Source: Betaproteobacteria bacterium
Lineage (GTDB): Bacteria > Pseudomonadota > Gammaproteobacteria > Burkholderiales > Methylophilaceae
Assembly: GCA_016867975.1 (NCBI GenBank)
Contig: VGIC01000014.1
Coordinates: 1 to 44,292 of the forward strand
Direction: 5' to 3'
Length of the DNA stretch: 44,292 bases
Positions 27,249-35,741 of this stretch are shown one piece after another. The notes below the pieces were generated by a model. That model searched no databases. It saw only the letters and a program-made list of their open reading frames with translations, and had not been told where the DNA came from. The number at the start of each line of letters is the position of its first letter. Position 1 is the first letter of the stretch. The translations under genes and the position numbers were made by a program.

Positions 27249-27396
27249 CGCAATTGGGCCAGACCTGAGACTCACTTGATCCACAGCTTTACAACTTATA
27301 GCGTCTAGCAATAGGCGCCGTGTTTTTTCCGTTGCCTCTCATCGCGACGGGTGAGACGCCCGCTCTCAAATACACAACGACTTTGCAGTAAACTTT

Positions 27397-30300
27397 ATGA
27401 TGCGCCCCATTCTACCCACCCCAACCGCAACACAAACAACACGCCATACGCTCAGCGCCAACGGCAAAGATGCACTGGCACTCGCTAATCTCGCACTCAG
27501 CCTGAAAAACAGTCTATCGCGTCAACCGCTTGTGATCATCACCGCCAATGCATTCGATGCTCAGCGCCTGCTGGAGGAAATTCCTTATTTCGTACCTGAG
27601 CTCAAAGTTCACCTTTTACCCGATTGGGAAACCCTGCCCTATGATCAATTCTCGCCTCATCCAGATTTAATCTCCGAACGACTGACGACGCTTTATCACA
27701 TCGCACAAAATGCCTGTGATGTCACTCTCGTCCCTGTCTCCACTGCACTGATACGTTTAAGTCCCAAGACCTATCTGAGCGCCAACACCTTTATGCTCAA
27801 AAAAGGACAGCAACTAGATATTGAGGCCTTGCGTACCCAGTGTGCTGAGGCGGGTTATCATCATGTCACACAGGTGATTTCCCATGGCGAATTTAGCGTG
27901 CGTGGTGGTCTGGTGGATTTATTTCCGATGGGTTCTACCCTGCCTTATCGCATTGACTTGTTTGATGAAGAAATCGAAACCATCCGCACCTTTGATGTCG
28001 ATACCCAGCGTAGCCTTTATCCTGTTCCTGAAATCCGCCTATTACCTGCACGAGAGTTTCCAATGGATGAAGCCGGCATCGCGCAGTTCCGTAGCCAGTT
28101 CCGCGAAACATTTGAGGGCGACCCGCAAAGGGCTAAGATTTATAAGGATGTCAGTAAAGGTATCGCTTCAGGGGGTATAGAGTGGTATCTCCCTTTATTC
28201 TTCGAACAAACCGCCACGCTACTCGATTATTTGCCTGCTAATAGCGTACTGTGCCTACAGGGCGACCTAGACGCCAGCGCTCAGCAATTCTGGCGAGAGG
28301 CACAATCTCGCTACCGTACCCTAGCGCATGACTCCGAACACCCATTGCTCAATCCAGAGAAACTACTGATCAAAACAGAAGACTTCTTTTCTGCCACACA
28401 TAATTTTCCTCGTATCACCCTATTGATAGACGCTACCGCAGGCAATGGTCTACCAGCACTCGACATTGAAAGGCGTGCAGAACATCCGCTGCATAAGCTA
28501 ATGGATTTTTCTCATCAGTTCACGGGCCGCATCTTGATAGTGGCAGAGAGTCTAGGACGCAGGGAAACCATGTCGCAATTATTTGCAGAGCAAGGTCTAA
28601 GAACCAGTCTATGTGACACATGGCGTGACTTTCAATCCAGTCAAACACCTGTGATGCTAGGCATCGCACCACTCCATGCCGGTTTTGCCTTGATGGATGA
28701 TGCATCAGCCATTGCTATCATTACCGAAGCAGAACTCTATGCCGCAACAGTGCGCCAGCAACGACGTCGTGAAAAAGAAAAGGCTCGCAGCACTGAAGGC
28801 ATGCTCAAAGATCTATCCGAGCTACGCTTAAACGACCCAGTGGTACATGAGCAACATGGCGTGGGGCGCTACAAGGGACTGATCAATTTAGACTTGGGTG
28901 AAGGCGAAACTGAATTCTTGCTATTGGAATATTACGGTGACGACAAATTATACGTTCCCGTTTCACAGTTATTCCTGATATCCCGCTATTCTGGCGGGCC
29001 ACCCGAAAGTGCGCCACTGCATCGCCTGGGCAGTGGCAGCTGGGAAAAGGCTAAGAAAAAAGCGCTTAAACAGATTCGCGACACGGCCGCAGAGCTACTC
29101 AATCTCTACGCACAACGTGCAGCGCGACGTGGGCATGCTTTCACACTCAGTTTACAAGACTACGAAACATTCTGTGACGGCTTCCCTTTTGAAGAAACCC
29201 CCGATCAATTAGAGGCCATTGAAAACGTCATCAAAGACATGCAGTCAGGTCGCCCGATGGACAGACTAGTCTGTGGGGATGTGGGTTTCGGCAAGACCGA
29301 AGTCGCGTTGCGTGCGGCGTTTGTAGCCGTTATGGGCGGCCGACAGGTCGCGATTCTAGTGCCCACCACCCTGCTCGCCGAGCAACATTTCAACAACTTC
29401 AACGATCGCTTTGCCGAATGGCCCATCAAAATTGCGGAAATATCCCGCTTCAGAACCGCCAAGGAGCAACAAGAGGCGCTACGCGGGCTGGAAGCCGGTG
29501 AGATTGACATCATCATCGGCACACACCGACTGATACAGAAAGATGTGAAATTCAAGAATCTTGGATTGATTATTCTTGATGAAGAACACCGTTTTGGCGT
29601 ACGTCAGAAAGAGCAACTAAAAGCACTCAGAGCCGAGGTGGACGTACTCACACTCACCGCCACACCAATTCCACGCACACTCAGCATGGCGATGGAAGGA
29701 TTGCGTGAATTTAGCGTGATTGCCACACCACCGCAAAAACGCCTAAGCATCAAGACATTTCATGCTGAATACTCAGAAGGCATCATCCGTGAAGCCGCCA
29801 TGCGTGAGTTTAAACGTGGTGGTCAAGTTTACTTCCTGCACAATGAGGTAGATACGATACACTCCATGCGCGAAAAACTGGAAAAGATGCTCCCCGATGC
29901 CCGTATCGCGGTCGCACATGGACAATTGCGCGAACGCGAGTTGGAACACGTCATGCGTGATTTTTATCACCAACGTTTTAATTTATTGCTGTGCACGACT
30001 ATCATTGAAACTGGGATTGATGTCCCTACCGCAAACACCATCATCATGAACAAGGCTGACATGTTCGGTCTAGCGCAACTGCACCAATTACGAGGTCGTG
30101 TGGGCCGCTCACACCATCAAGCCTACGCCTATCTGCTCACGGAAGCCGGTAGAAAAATCACGCCACAGGCGCAAAAACGTCTGGATGCCATTCAACTGAT
30201 GGAAGACCTCGGTGCGGGCTTTCACCTAGCCATGCATGATCTCGAAATCCGAGGCGCTGGTGAGTTGTTGGGCGACTCACAAAGCGGAGAAATGCAAGAG

Positions 30301-30822
30301 ATTGGTTTCCACCTCTATGCTGACATGCTGAATCACGCCGTAAAACAGCTCAAGGCAGGCAAAGAGCCAGACCTGAATGCCCCCTTGGGCGTCACAACAG
30401 AAATCAACCTGCACACCCCTGCCCTACTCACCAACGACTACTGCCCAGATGTGCATGAGCGGCTGGTGATTTACAAACGCCTCGCCAACTGCAACGATGA
30501 CGAGGTATTGGACAGTTTGCAGGAAGAGCTTATTGATCGCTTTGGTTTACTGCCAGTACAGGGTGAAGCACTAATGGCCTGTCATCGACTGCGTATTGCT
30601 GCCAAACCACTAGGCATTATCAAGATTGATGCCAGCGATGCCGCAGTTCAGTTACAATTCAACCCCAAGGCTGATATCGATCCGCTAAAATTGATCAATT
30701 TACTACAGCGCGACAGGAGATGCCGCATGAACGGACCCGACAAGCTAAGAGTAACGATATCGATAGAATCCATTAACCATCGCACGGATTTTGTGAAAAC
30801 ATTATTAAAAGAGTTCACCTAA
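27397..30822 (+). CDS. mfd: Transcription-repair coupling factor Mfd
   Basis: Mfd removes RNA polymerase stalled at DNA damage and recruits UvrA. The 1141-residue protein has the UvrB-like N-terminal module (LPDWETLPYDQFSPH; SVRGGLVDLFPMG), the CarD-like polymerase-interacting domain (DPVVHEQHGVGRYKG, YVPVSQLFLISRY), and a RecG-like translocase. The translocase carries Walker A GDVGFGKTE at about 627-635, DEEH at 728-731, TATPIPRTL and GRVGRS. The TRCF C-terminal domain follows. Length is usual. Two adjacent ATG codons (27397 and 27400) are possible starts, neither with a strong ribosome site. hpnC follows on the same strand. Confidence 0.97.
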   Translation: MMRPILPTPTATQTTRHTLSANGKDALALANLALSLKNSLSRQPLVIITANAFDAQRLLEEIPYFVPELKVHLLPDWETLPYDQFSPHPDLISERLTTLYHIAQNACDVTLVPVSTALIRLSPKTYLSANTFMLKKGQQLDIEALRTQCAEAGYHHVTQVISHGEFSVRGGLVDLFPMGSTLPYRIDLFDEEIETIRTFDVDTQRSLYPVPEIRLLPAREFPMDEAGIAQFRSQFRETFEGDPQRAKIYKDVSKGIASGGIEWYLPLFFEQTATLLDYLPANSVLCLQGDLDASAQQFWREAQSRYRTLAHDSEHPLLNPEKLLIKTEDFFSATHNFPRITLLIDATAGNGLPALDIERRAEHPLHKLMDFSHQFTGRILIVAESLGRRETMSQLFAEQGLRTSLCDTWRDFQSSQTPVMLGIAPLHAGFALMDDASAIAIITEAELYAATVRQQRRREKEKARSTEGMLKDLSELRLNDPVVHEQHGVGRYKGLINLDLGEGETEFLLLEYYGDDKLYVPVSQLFLISRYSGGPPESAPLHRLGSGSWEKAKKKALKQIRDTAAELLNLYAQRAARRGHAFTLSLQDYETFCDGFPFEETPDQLEAIENVIKDMQSGRPMDRLVCGDVGFGKTEVALRAAFVAVMGGRQVAILVPTTLLAEQHFNNFNDRFAEWPIKIAEISRFRTAKEQQEALRGLEAGEIDIIIGTHRLIQKDVKFKNLGLIILDEEHRFGVRQKEQLKALRAEVDVLTLTATPIPRTLSMAMEGLREFSVIATPPQKRLSIKTFHAEYSEGIIREAAMREFKRGGQVYFLHNEVDTIHSMREKLEKMLPDARIAVAHGQLRERELEHVMRDFYHQRFNLLLCTTIIETGIDVPTANTIIMNKADMFGLAQLHQLRGRVGRSHHQAYAYLLTEAGRKITPQAQKRLDAIQLMEDLGAGFHLAMHDLEIRGAGELLGDSQSGEMQEIGFHLYADMLNHAVKQLKAGKEPDLNAPLGVTTEINLHTPALLTNDYCPDVHERLVIYKRLANCNDDEVLDSLQEELIDRFGLLPVQGEALMACHRLRIAAKPLGIIKIDASDAAVQLQFNPKADIDPLKLINLLQRDRRCRMNGPDKLRVTISIESINHRTDFVKTLLKEFT

Positions 30823-30879
30823 AGCAATCTAACGCCACTAAAGTAGCAACTGGTGCAAAAAGCTGGTTATTCACACGCC

Positions 30880-31782
30880 ATGATGCAAAACAAAACACTT
30901 CCGTCATCACAATCAGCACAGATCATTCAAGGCAGCATCCAGCACGCGCACAGCCATTACGAGAACTTTCCGGTGGCTTCTTTTCTGCTCCCGCCCGATC
31001 TGCGCCAGCCCATTGCGCTCATCTACCATTTTGCTAGGCAAGCGGATGACTTTGCTGATGAGGGGAGCTTATCTGTAGCGCAGCGTCTGCATTTACTTGG
31101 CCAATTCAAAGATGAACTTGATCTGCTACAGGCTTATATCAAGCCGCAAACACCGTTTTTTGCCACACTAGGCGGAATGATCAAGCGCAGAAAACTACCG
31201 TTAGCGCCGTTTTATGCCCTACTGGATGCTTTCAGTCAGGATGTCGTGAAAACGCGCTATGAAAACTATGATGAAGTTTTAGATTACTGCCAACGTTCCG
31301 CCAATCCAATTGGTCAGCTATTGTTGCACTTATACGGTGCAGCGACACCCGCCAACCTGCACTATGCTGATAATGTTTGTAGTGCCTTGCAGATCATCAA
31401 TTTTCTACAGGATATTGCCCTCGATTTTGAAAAGAACGAAGGTAAAAAACGTATTTACCTGTGTCAGGACGAACTCGAGGCCTTTGGCATAGACGAAACC
31501 GTGATCGCATCCTATGCAAGCAAGCAAAGTCAGGTCGATGAACGCTGGCAAGGATTCATGCACTTCAATCTGCGCCGAGTGTCGGCCCTGCTGGCATCCG
31601 GCAAGCCGCTGGGACGTATTCTGCAAGGTCGCATCGGGCTAGAGATGCGCATGATCATTTCTGGCGGAGAGTGCATCATCAACAAGATCAGTCACGCCGA
31701 TGGGGATGTTTTTAACCACAGACCCACGCTCAACCGATGGGACTGGCTCATGATATTTTTAAAAGCACTTATAAAGCGATAA
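30880..31782 (+). CDS. hpnC: HpnC, squalene synthesis enzyme (hydroxysqualene synthase)
   Basis: The protein is a squalene/phytoene-synthase-fold enzyme. It carries HYENFPVASFLLPPDLRQPI, the HpnC N-terminal hallmark, an Asp-rich FARQADDFADEG segment and a second motif NFLQDIALDFEKNEGKKRIY. In the three-enzyme route HpnC converts presqualene diphosphate to hydroxysqualene. I choose the ATG at 30880 (300 residues); a GTG at 30853 would add nine residues without a good ribosome site. hpnD starts 44 bases after its stop, and a short dyad related to the MITE ends lies in that gap. Confidence 0.9.
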   Translation: MMQNKTLPSSQSAQIIQGSIQHAHSHYENFPVASFLLPPDLRQPIALIYHFARQADDFADEGSLSVAQRLHLLGQFKDELDLLQAYIKPQTPFFATLGGMIKRRKLPLAPFYALLDAFSQDVVKTRYENYDEVLDYCQRSANPIGQLLLHLYGAATPANLHYADNVCSALQIINFLQDIALDFEKNEGKKRIYLCQDELEAFGIDETVIASYASKQSQVDERWQGFMHFNLRRVSALLASGKPLGRILQGRIGLEMRMIISGGECIINKISHADGDVFNHRPTLNRWDWLMIFLKALIKR

Positions 31783-31786
31783 CAAC

Positions 31787-31804
31787 AGACCTTTGTAAAA
31801 GTCT
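31787..31804. repeat. Short palindrome equal to joined MITE ends
   Basis: The 18 bases AGACCTTTGTAAAAGTCT are nearly palindromic. The left half equals the MITE left end (AGACCTTTGTAAAA in copy B) and the right half equals its right end (AAAAGTCT). There is no element interior. It sits in the hpnC-hpnD gap, and a related copy lies at 34175-34192. It could be an excision remnant or an internally deleted copy of the element at 18114 and 34867. Confidence 0.55.
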
Positions 31805-31826
31805 TTGAAAGAAAGCCTTCAACAAG

Positions 31827-32666
31827 ATGACCCCCCAACAATACTGCCAAGATAAAGCCGCCAATAGCGGCTCCAGTTTTTATTACAGCTTCAAGTTCCT
31901 GCCCAGAAAAAAACGTGAAGCTATCACAGCGCTATACGCATTCTGCCGCGAAGTCGATGATGTGGTCGATGAGTGTACCGAGCTCAAAGTGGCACAAGTC
32001 AAACTTGCCTGGTGGAAAGATGAGATCAGCAACCTCTACCAGGGAAAACCTATCCATCCGATCACCCAAGCATTGCAGCCTGTTGTCGCCGACTATCAAC
32101 TGAGTGAAGAGCATTTCAATGAAATCATTGACGGTATGGAGATGGATCTCAATTTCAACCGTTACCAAGACTTCAAACAACTGCAACTCTATTGTTACCG
32201 TGTAGCAAGCGTAGTCGGCATCCTATCGGCCCAAATCTTCGGATTCACCCACCGGAAAACACTCAAATTCGCCCATGATCTAGGTATTGCTTTTCAATTA
32301 ACCAATATCGTGCGCGATGTCGGGGAAGATGCTAGACGCAACCGCATTTACATTCCGCTGGATGATCTGGCACGCTTTAATGTGACCGAAGAAGACATTC
32401 TGCGTAGTCGTGAATCGGCGTCAGTGAAAAAACTGCTAGGTGATCAGATTGAGCGCGCAGAACGCTATTATGATCTGGCTTTGCAAGCCTTACCCGCAGA
32501 GGATCGCAAACAACAACGCGTGGGGCTGATCATGACGGCCATCTACCGTACACTCTTGCGCGAAATCAAAGCCGGTGGCGCTGAAAAAGTCCTAAACGCA
32601 CGTATCTCACTTGGCCCATTCAGAAAAATCCTGATTGCCACAGGTTGCTGGCTTAAGAATCTCTAA
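31827..32666 (+). CDS. hpnD: HpnD, presqualene diphosphate synthase
   Basis: The 279-residue trans-prenyl synthase condenses two farnesyl diphosphates to presqualene diphosphate. It has both Asp-rich motifs: DDVVDE (44-49) and NIVRDVGEDARRNRIYIP. The N-terminal SGSSFYYSFKFLPRKKREAI is typical of HpnD. The gene overlaps hpnE by one base (TAATG), showing translational coupling. Confidence 0.94.
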   Translation: MTPQQYCQDKAANSGSSFYYSFKFLPRKKREAITALYAFCREVDDVVDECTELKVAQVKLAWWKDEISNLYQGKPIHPITQALQPVVADYQLSEEHFNEIIDGMEMDLNFNRYQDFKQLQLYCYRVASVVGILSAQIFGFTHRKTLKFAHDLGIAFQLTNIVRDVGEDARRNRIYIPLDDLARFNVTEEDILRSRESASVKKLLGDQIERAERYYDLALQALPAEDRKQQRVGLIMTAIYRTLLREIKAGGAEKVLNARISLGPFRKILIATGCWLKNL

Positions 32667-34030
32667 TGAGCACGAAACCTATTGCGGTCATCGGTGGCGG
32701 TTGCGCCGGACTGAGTGCCGCCGCCACGCTTGCTGAACGCGGTCATGCGGTAACTTTATTTGAATCAAGCCCACAACTGGGCGGACGTGCCCGCTCGGTA
32801 GCGATAGAAAACAAAGACCTGAGCCAAGCGCTCGATAACGGTCAGCACATCATGCTCGGCGCATATCGAGAAACGCTCGGCTTGCTGGAGAAAGCTGGCG
32901 TGAATGTGGCACAGGCGTTCGAACGCTTACCGCTGTCCATGCACATAAAATCAGGGACTGGTCAAACCGACTTTTCCCTGCAATCATGGACGAAGCTCCC
33001 AGCGCCTTTTAATCTGCTGATGGGGTTCCTGTGCTGTAAGGGCCTCCATCTAGGTGAACGTTACACTGCACTGAGATTCATGCATCGCCTGCAAAGCTCA
33101 AGTGAGCTCATCAAAGAAGACATCCCTCTGGATATTTTTCTAGAACAGCATCGTCAAAGCAAAAGATTGATGACTCTGCTATGGGAACCACTCTGCTTGG
33201 CCGCGCTGAACACCCCTATCCATCGGGCAAGTAGCCGGATATTTCTTAACGTGCTGAAAGACAGCTTCAGTAGCGATAAACACAACAGTGATTTCTTGTT
33301 ACCTAGACTGGATTTATCCCAGATCATCGCCCAGCCACTTGCGCACTACATTCAAGCTAAAGGCGGTACGATTCAATGCTCACATCGTGTGCGCAGCATC
33401 CATGCTGACAATGACGAATTGCGTGTTGAAACCAGTCAAGGCACTAGCCATTTCAGCCATGTTTTCAGTCACGTGGTGGTTGCCACTTCACCAGCCACGG
33501 TTGATCAACTCATCGCGGATATCCCGCAACTCAGACACACGGCACAGCAAACCCAAGCCTTTACGTTTCAACCGATTTACACGATATATCTGCAATATCC
33601 GGCGGATACCCGACTCCCCTCTTCAATGATAGGACTCACCGGAACAACGGCGCAATGGGTATTTGATCGTGGCAGGCTGTGCCAGCAGCTTGGCTTGCTG
33701 GCCGTGATCATCAGCGCAGAAGGTGCGCATCAGCAAATGTCACAAGCGCAGCTGGCACTCGTCGTTGCGCAGGAGCTAAAACAGGTATTCCCGCAGTTAG
33801 CCCAACCCTTTTGGCATCAGGTTATCACGGAGAAGCGCGCCACTTTTTCCTGCAACGCAGGGCTAAGCCGCCCGGGTAATACAACAGCGCTACCCAATCT
33901 ATATCTGGCGGGAGATTATACTTATGAGGATTACCCTGCCACCATTGAAGGTGCTGTCAGGAGCGGTATTCGCTGTGCCGACCTTATCAGCGATGACATT
34001 CTTAAGGGTTGCCCTTATGTCGGTCTTTAA
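32666..34030 (+). CDS. hpnE: HpnE, hydroxysqualene dehydroxylase
   Basis: The 454-residue FAD-dependent amine-oxidase/phytoene-desaturase-like protein reduces hydroxysqualene to squalene. It begins with the dinucleotide-binding IAVIGGGCAGLSAAATLAER, then LFESSPQLGGRARS, and ends with the FAD-site pattern NLYLAGDYTYEDYPATIEGA. It completes the hpnCDE set. No squalene-hopene cyclase or C30 desaturase follows; the next gene is gph on the other strand. Confidence 0.93.
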   Translation: MSTKPIAVIGGGCAGLSAAATLAERGHAVTLFESSPQLGGRARSVAIENKDLSQALDNGQHIMLGAYRETLGLLEKAGVNVAQAFERLPLSMHIKSGTGQTDFSLQSWTKLPAPFNLLMGFLCCKGLHLGERYTALRFMHRLQSSSELIKEDIPLDIFLEQHRQSKRLMTLLWEPLCLAALNTPIHRASSRIFLNVLKDSFSSDKHNSDFLLPRLDLSQIIAQPLAHYIQAKGGTIQCSHRVRSIHADNDELRVETSQGTSHFSHVFSHVVVATSPATVDQLIADIPQLRHTAQQTQAFTFQPIYTIYLQYPADTRLPSSMIGLTGTTAQWVFDRGRLCQQLGLLAVIISAEGAHQQMSQAQLALVVAQELKQVFPQLAQPFWHQVITEKRATFSCNAGLSRPGNTTALPNLYLAGDYTYEDYPATIEGAVRSGIRCADLISDDILKGCPYVGL

Positions 34031-34065
34031 TTGCACATCACCCGCACATTACCACTTATGAATCA

Positions 34066-34136
34066 TCATTCTGAGCATGGCGAAGAATCTAGCAATATCA
34101 ATAAGCTCTCTGGATTCTTCGCCATGCTCAGAATGA
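34066..34136. repeat. Perfect 24-bp inverted repeat with 23-base spacer
   Basis: The left arm (34066-34089, beginning TCATTCTGAGCATGG) and the right arm (34113-34136, ending CTCAGAATGA) are exact reverse complements. It lies after hpnE and before the end of gph, so it could work as a bidirectional terminator-like hairpin. The sequence resembles the CATTCTGAGC...GAAGAATC palindromes that I recall as dispersed repeats in many bacterial genomes. No T run follows either arm, so I label it a repeat rather than a terminator. Confidence 0.85.
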
Positions 34137-34174
34137 CAGATATTTGAAATATTGACTAACACTCCGATTCTCAA

Positions 34175-34192
34175 GGACTTTTGCAAAGGTCT
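34175..34192. repeat. Second short palindrome of MITE-end type
   Basis: GGACTTTTGCAAAGGTCT is the reverse complement of AGACCTTTGCAAAAGTCC and matches the dyad at 31787-31804 at 16 of 18 positions. It has the two end sequences of the 145-bp element joined with no interior. It lies between the 24-bp inverted repeat and the stop codon of gph, so the two short copies bracket hpnD-hpnE. Confidence 0.5.
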
Positions 34193-34207
34193 TATAGAAT
34201 ATGAAGT

Positions 34208-34864
34208 CTAGCTTTGACCCTGATCTTCCATCAGGGTCAGTATATCCAATGGCGCATGGATATACTGATCTGCCCCCCACTTTTCTGGTTGATCGCCCTC
34301 ATCCAAATAGCCGTACAAGGCCACCACTGTTTGCATCCCGGCCGCCCTGCCCGCCTGAATGTCGCGTTCAGCATCGCCCACATACCAACAGGCCTTTGGT
34401 TGAACCCCAGCTTGAGTACAAGCCAACAGTAGGGTGTCAGGATAGGGTTTAGGACGCAGGGCATCGTCCCCACTGACGACACAGGCTGCTCGCTCAAGCA
34501 GGCCGATATTCTGCATTAAAGGCTGTGTGAAGCGACGCGGTTTATTGGTCACAACGCCCCACGGCACTGCCCGCTCTTCAAGCCTAGTGAGTAATTCAGC
34601 CATACCTTCAAACATGATGGGCTGTCGGGTAAGCACCTGATCATAAAGCGCTAGATATTCTTCCTGCATCGCTGAAAAGCGATCCGCTTCAGGGGACAAA
34701 TTAAAGCCTACCGCCAATAAGGCCTTGGAGCCATGCGATGCAAAGGGCCGGATTACCTCCAGCGGTAAAGCAGGCAGACCATGCCGCTCACGTTGCAGAT
34801 TCAGCGCATAAGCCAAATCATGCACGGTATCCACCAGGGTGCCATCCAAATCGAACAGTATCAT
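34208..34864 (-). CDS. gph: Phosphoglycolate phosphatase (HAD family)
   Basis: The 218-residue HAD hydrolase has LFDLDGTLVDT (motif I, with the nucleophilic Asp), VVTNKPRR (motif II), the Lys of RPKPYPD and the acidic YVGDAERDIQAG (motif IV). It resembles the Gph type that removes 2-phosphoglycolate, and its place after ubiG is common in Betaproteobacteria. The ATG at 34862-34864 starts just outside MITE copy B. The element end supplies an AAAGG about 7-8 bases upstream as ribosome site. A longer frame reading into the MITE is an artefact. A 9-bp stem-loop occupies the last codons. Confidence 0.92.
   Translation of the reverse strand: MILFDLDGTLVDTVHDLAYALNLQRERHGLPALPLEVIRPFASHGSKALLAVGFNLSPEADRFSAMQEEYLALYDQVLTRQPIMFEGMAELLTRLEERAVPWGVVTNKPRRFTQPLMQNIGLLERAACVVSGDDALRPKPYPDTLLLACTQAGVQPKACWYVGDAERDIQAGRAAGMQTVVALYGYLDEGDQPEKWGADQYIHAPLDILTLMEDQGQS
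34216..34238 (-). other. Stem-loop at the 3' end of the gph coding sequence
   Basis: GACCCTGAT (34216-34224) and ATCAGGGTC (34230-34238) form a perfect 9-bp stem with a 5-base loop inside the last codons of gph. There is no T run after it on the minus strand. It may stabilise the mRNA end or reflect the repeated Asp/Gln codons. I do not call it a terminator. Confidence 0.45.
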
Positions 34865-34866
34865 TC

Positions 34867-35012
34867 TGAGACCTTTGTAAAACTGCTTATTGTGGATGAA
34901 GCACAAGGCGCATGGAACGCAGAAACCGAGATAGTATGTGGTATACAGCGAGGTTGCGAGTACCGCGCAACACAGTGATTCGCCACAAGAAGTAGTTTTT
35001 TCAAAAGTCTCA
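34867..35012. repeat. MITE-like repeat, copy B (146 bp, inverted relative to copy A)
   Basis: This copy begins TGAGACCTTTGTAAAA and ends AAAAGTCTCA. It aligns along its full length with the reverse complement of 18114-18258, about 15 differences and one gap in 144 positions by eye. TTC lies just outside each end (34864-34866 and 35013-35015), again a possible 3-base duplication. It separates ubiG from gph, which are normally adjacent, and its left end provides the ribosome-binding purines of gph. There is no transposase frame. Confidence 0.8.
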
Positions 35013-35018
35013 TTCCAC

Positions 35019-35741
35019 CTACCCCCGCTGCGTGTGCATAAGATAGTTCACAGAGACATCATCCCCTAAACGATATACTTGGGTCATCGGGTGGTAACTC
35101 ATCCCCCGCAAGTCAGCAACTTCCAACCCCGAGCTGCGTACCCAAGCCGATAACTCTGATGGCTTAATGAATTTGGCATAATCATGCGTGCCCTTGGGGA
35201 GTAGATGAAGTATGTATTCCGCTCCTAATACCGCGAATAGGTAAGCTTTGGGGTTACGATTAAGGGTAGAAAAAAATACCGAGCCGCCAGGGCGCACCAG
35301 TCTGGCGCATGCTTCGACTACCGAGGCTGGATCTGGCACATGCTCAAGCATTTCCATACAAGTCACCACATCAAATCCGGATGGCTGCTCTATGGCCATT
35401 TGCTCCACAGAAATAAGCTGGTAATTCACTTTTGTACCGCTCTCCAGCTGATGCAACTTAGCAACGCTCAGTGCCTTCTCACCTAAATCAATTCCAGTCA
35501 CATCCGCGCCCTTGAGAAACATCGATTCGGACAGGATGCCACCACCGCATCCAACATCCAATACGCGCTTACCTTGCAATTTTACGCTGCTCTCTATGTA
35601 AGCCAGCCGCAACGGATTGATCTCATGCAGTGGTTTAAATTCACTGTTTTTATCCCACCATTTATGCGCGAGTTCGCCGAATTTTTGTAGCTCCAGCGTA
35701 TCGGCATTCAGTGTTTGTATTGTTTTAGCTTCGGTTGCCAT
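35019..35741 (-). CDS. ubiG: Ubiquinone biosynthesis O-methyltransferase UbiG
   Basis: UbiG carries out both O-methylations of ubiquinone synthesis using SAM. The 240-residue protein begins [21 protein letters not shown] and has [20 protein letters not shown], the SAM loop [13 protein letters not shown], and [11 protein letters not shown]. The amphipathic membrane-contact region is represented by [15 protein letters not shown] choose the ATG at 35739-35741; the open frame extends 27 codons further but that part overlaps mtaD. The gene overlaps the 3' end of mtaD by 34 bases. Confidence 0.95.
   Translation of the reverse strand: MATEAKTIQTLNADTLELQKFGELAHKWWDKNSEFKPLHEINPLRLAYIESSVKLQGKRVLDVGCGGGILSESMFLKGADVTGIDLGEKALSVAKLHQLESGTKVNYQLISVEQMAIEQPSGFDVVTCMEMLEHVPDPASVVEACARLVRPGGSVFFSTLNRNPKAYLFAVLGAEYILHLLPKGTHDYAKFIKPSELSAWVRSSGLEVADLRGMSYHPMTQVYRLGDDVSVNYLMHTQRG

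Noticed and set aside
34865-34906. Extension of gph into the repeat
   Set aside because: The added residues are encoded by the MITE; the HAD motif begins right after the ATG at 34864.
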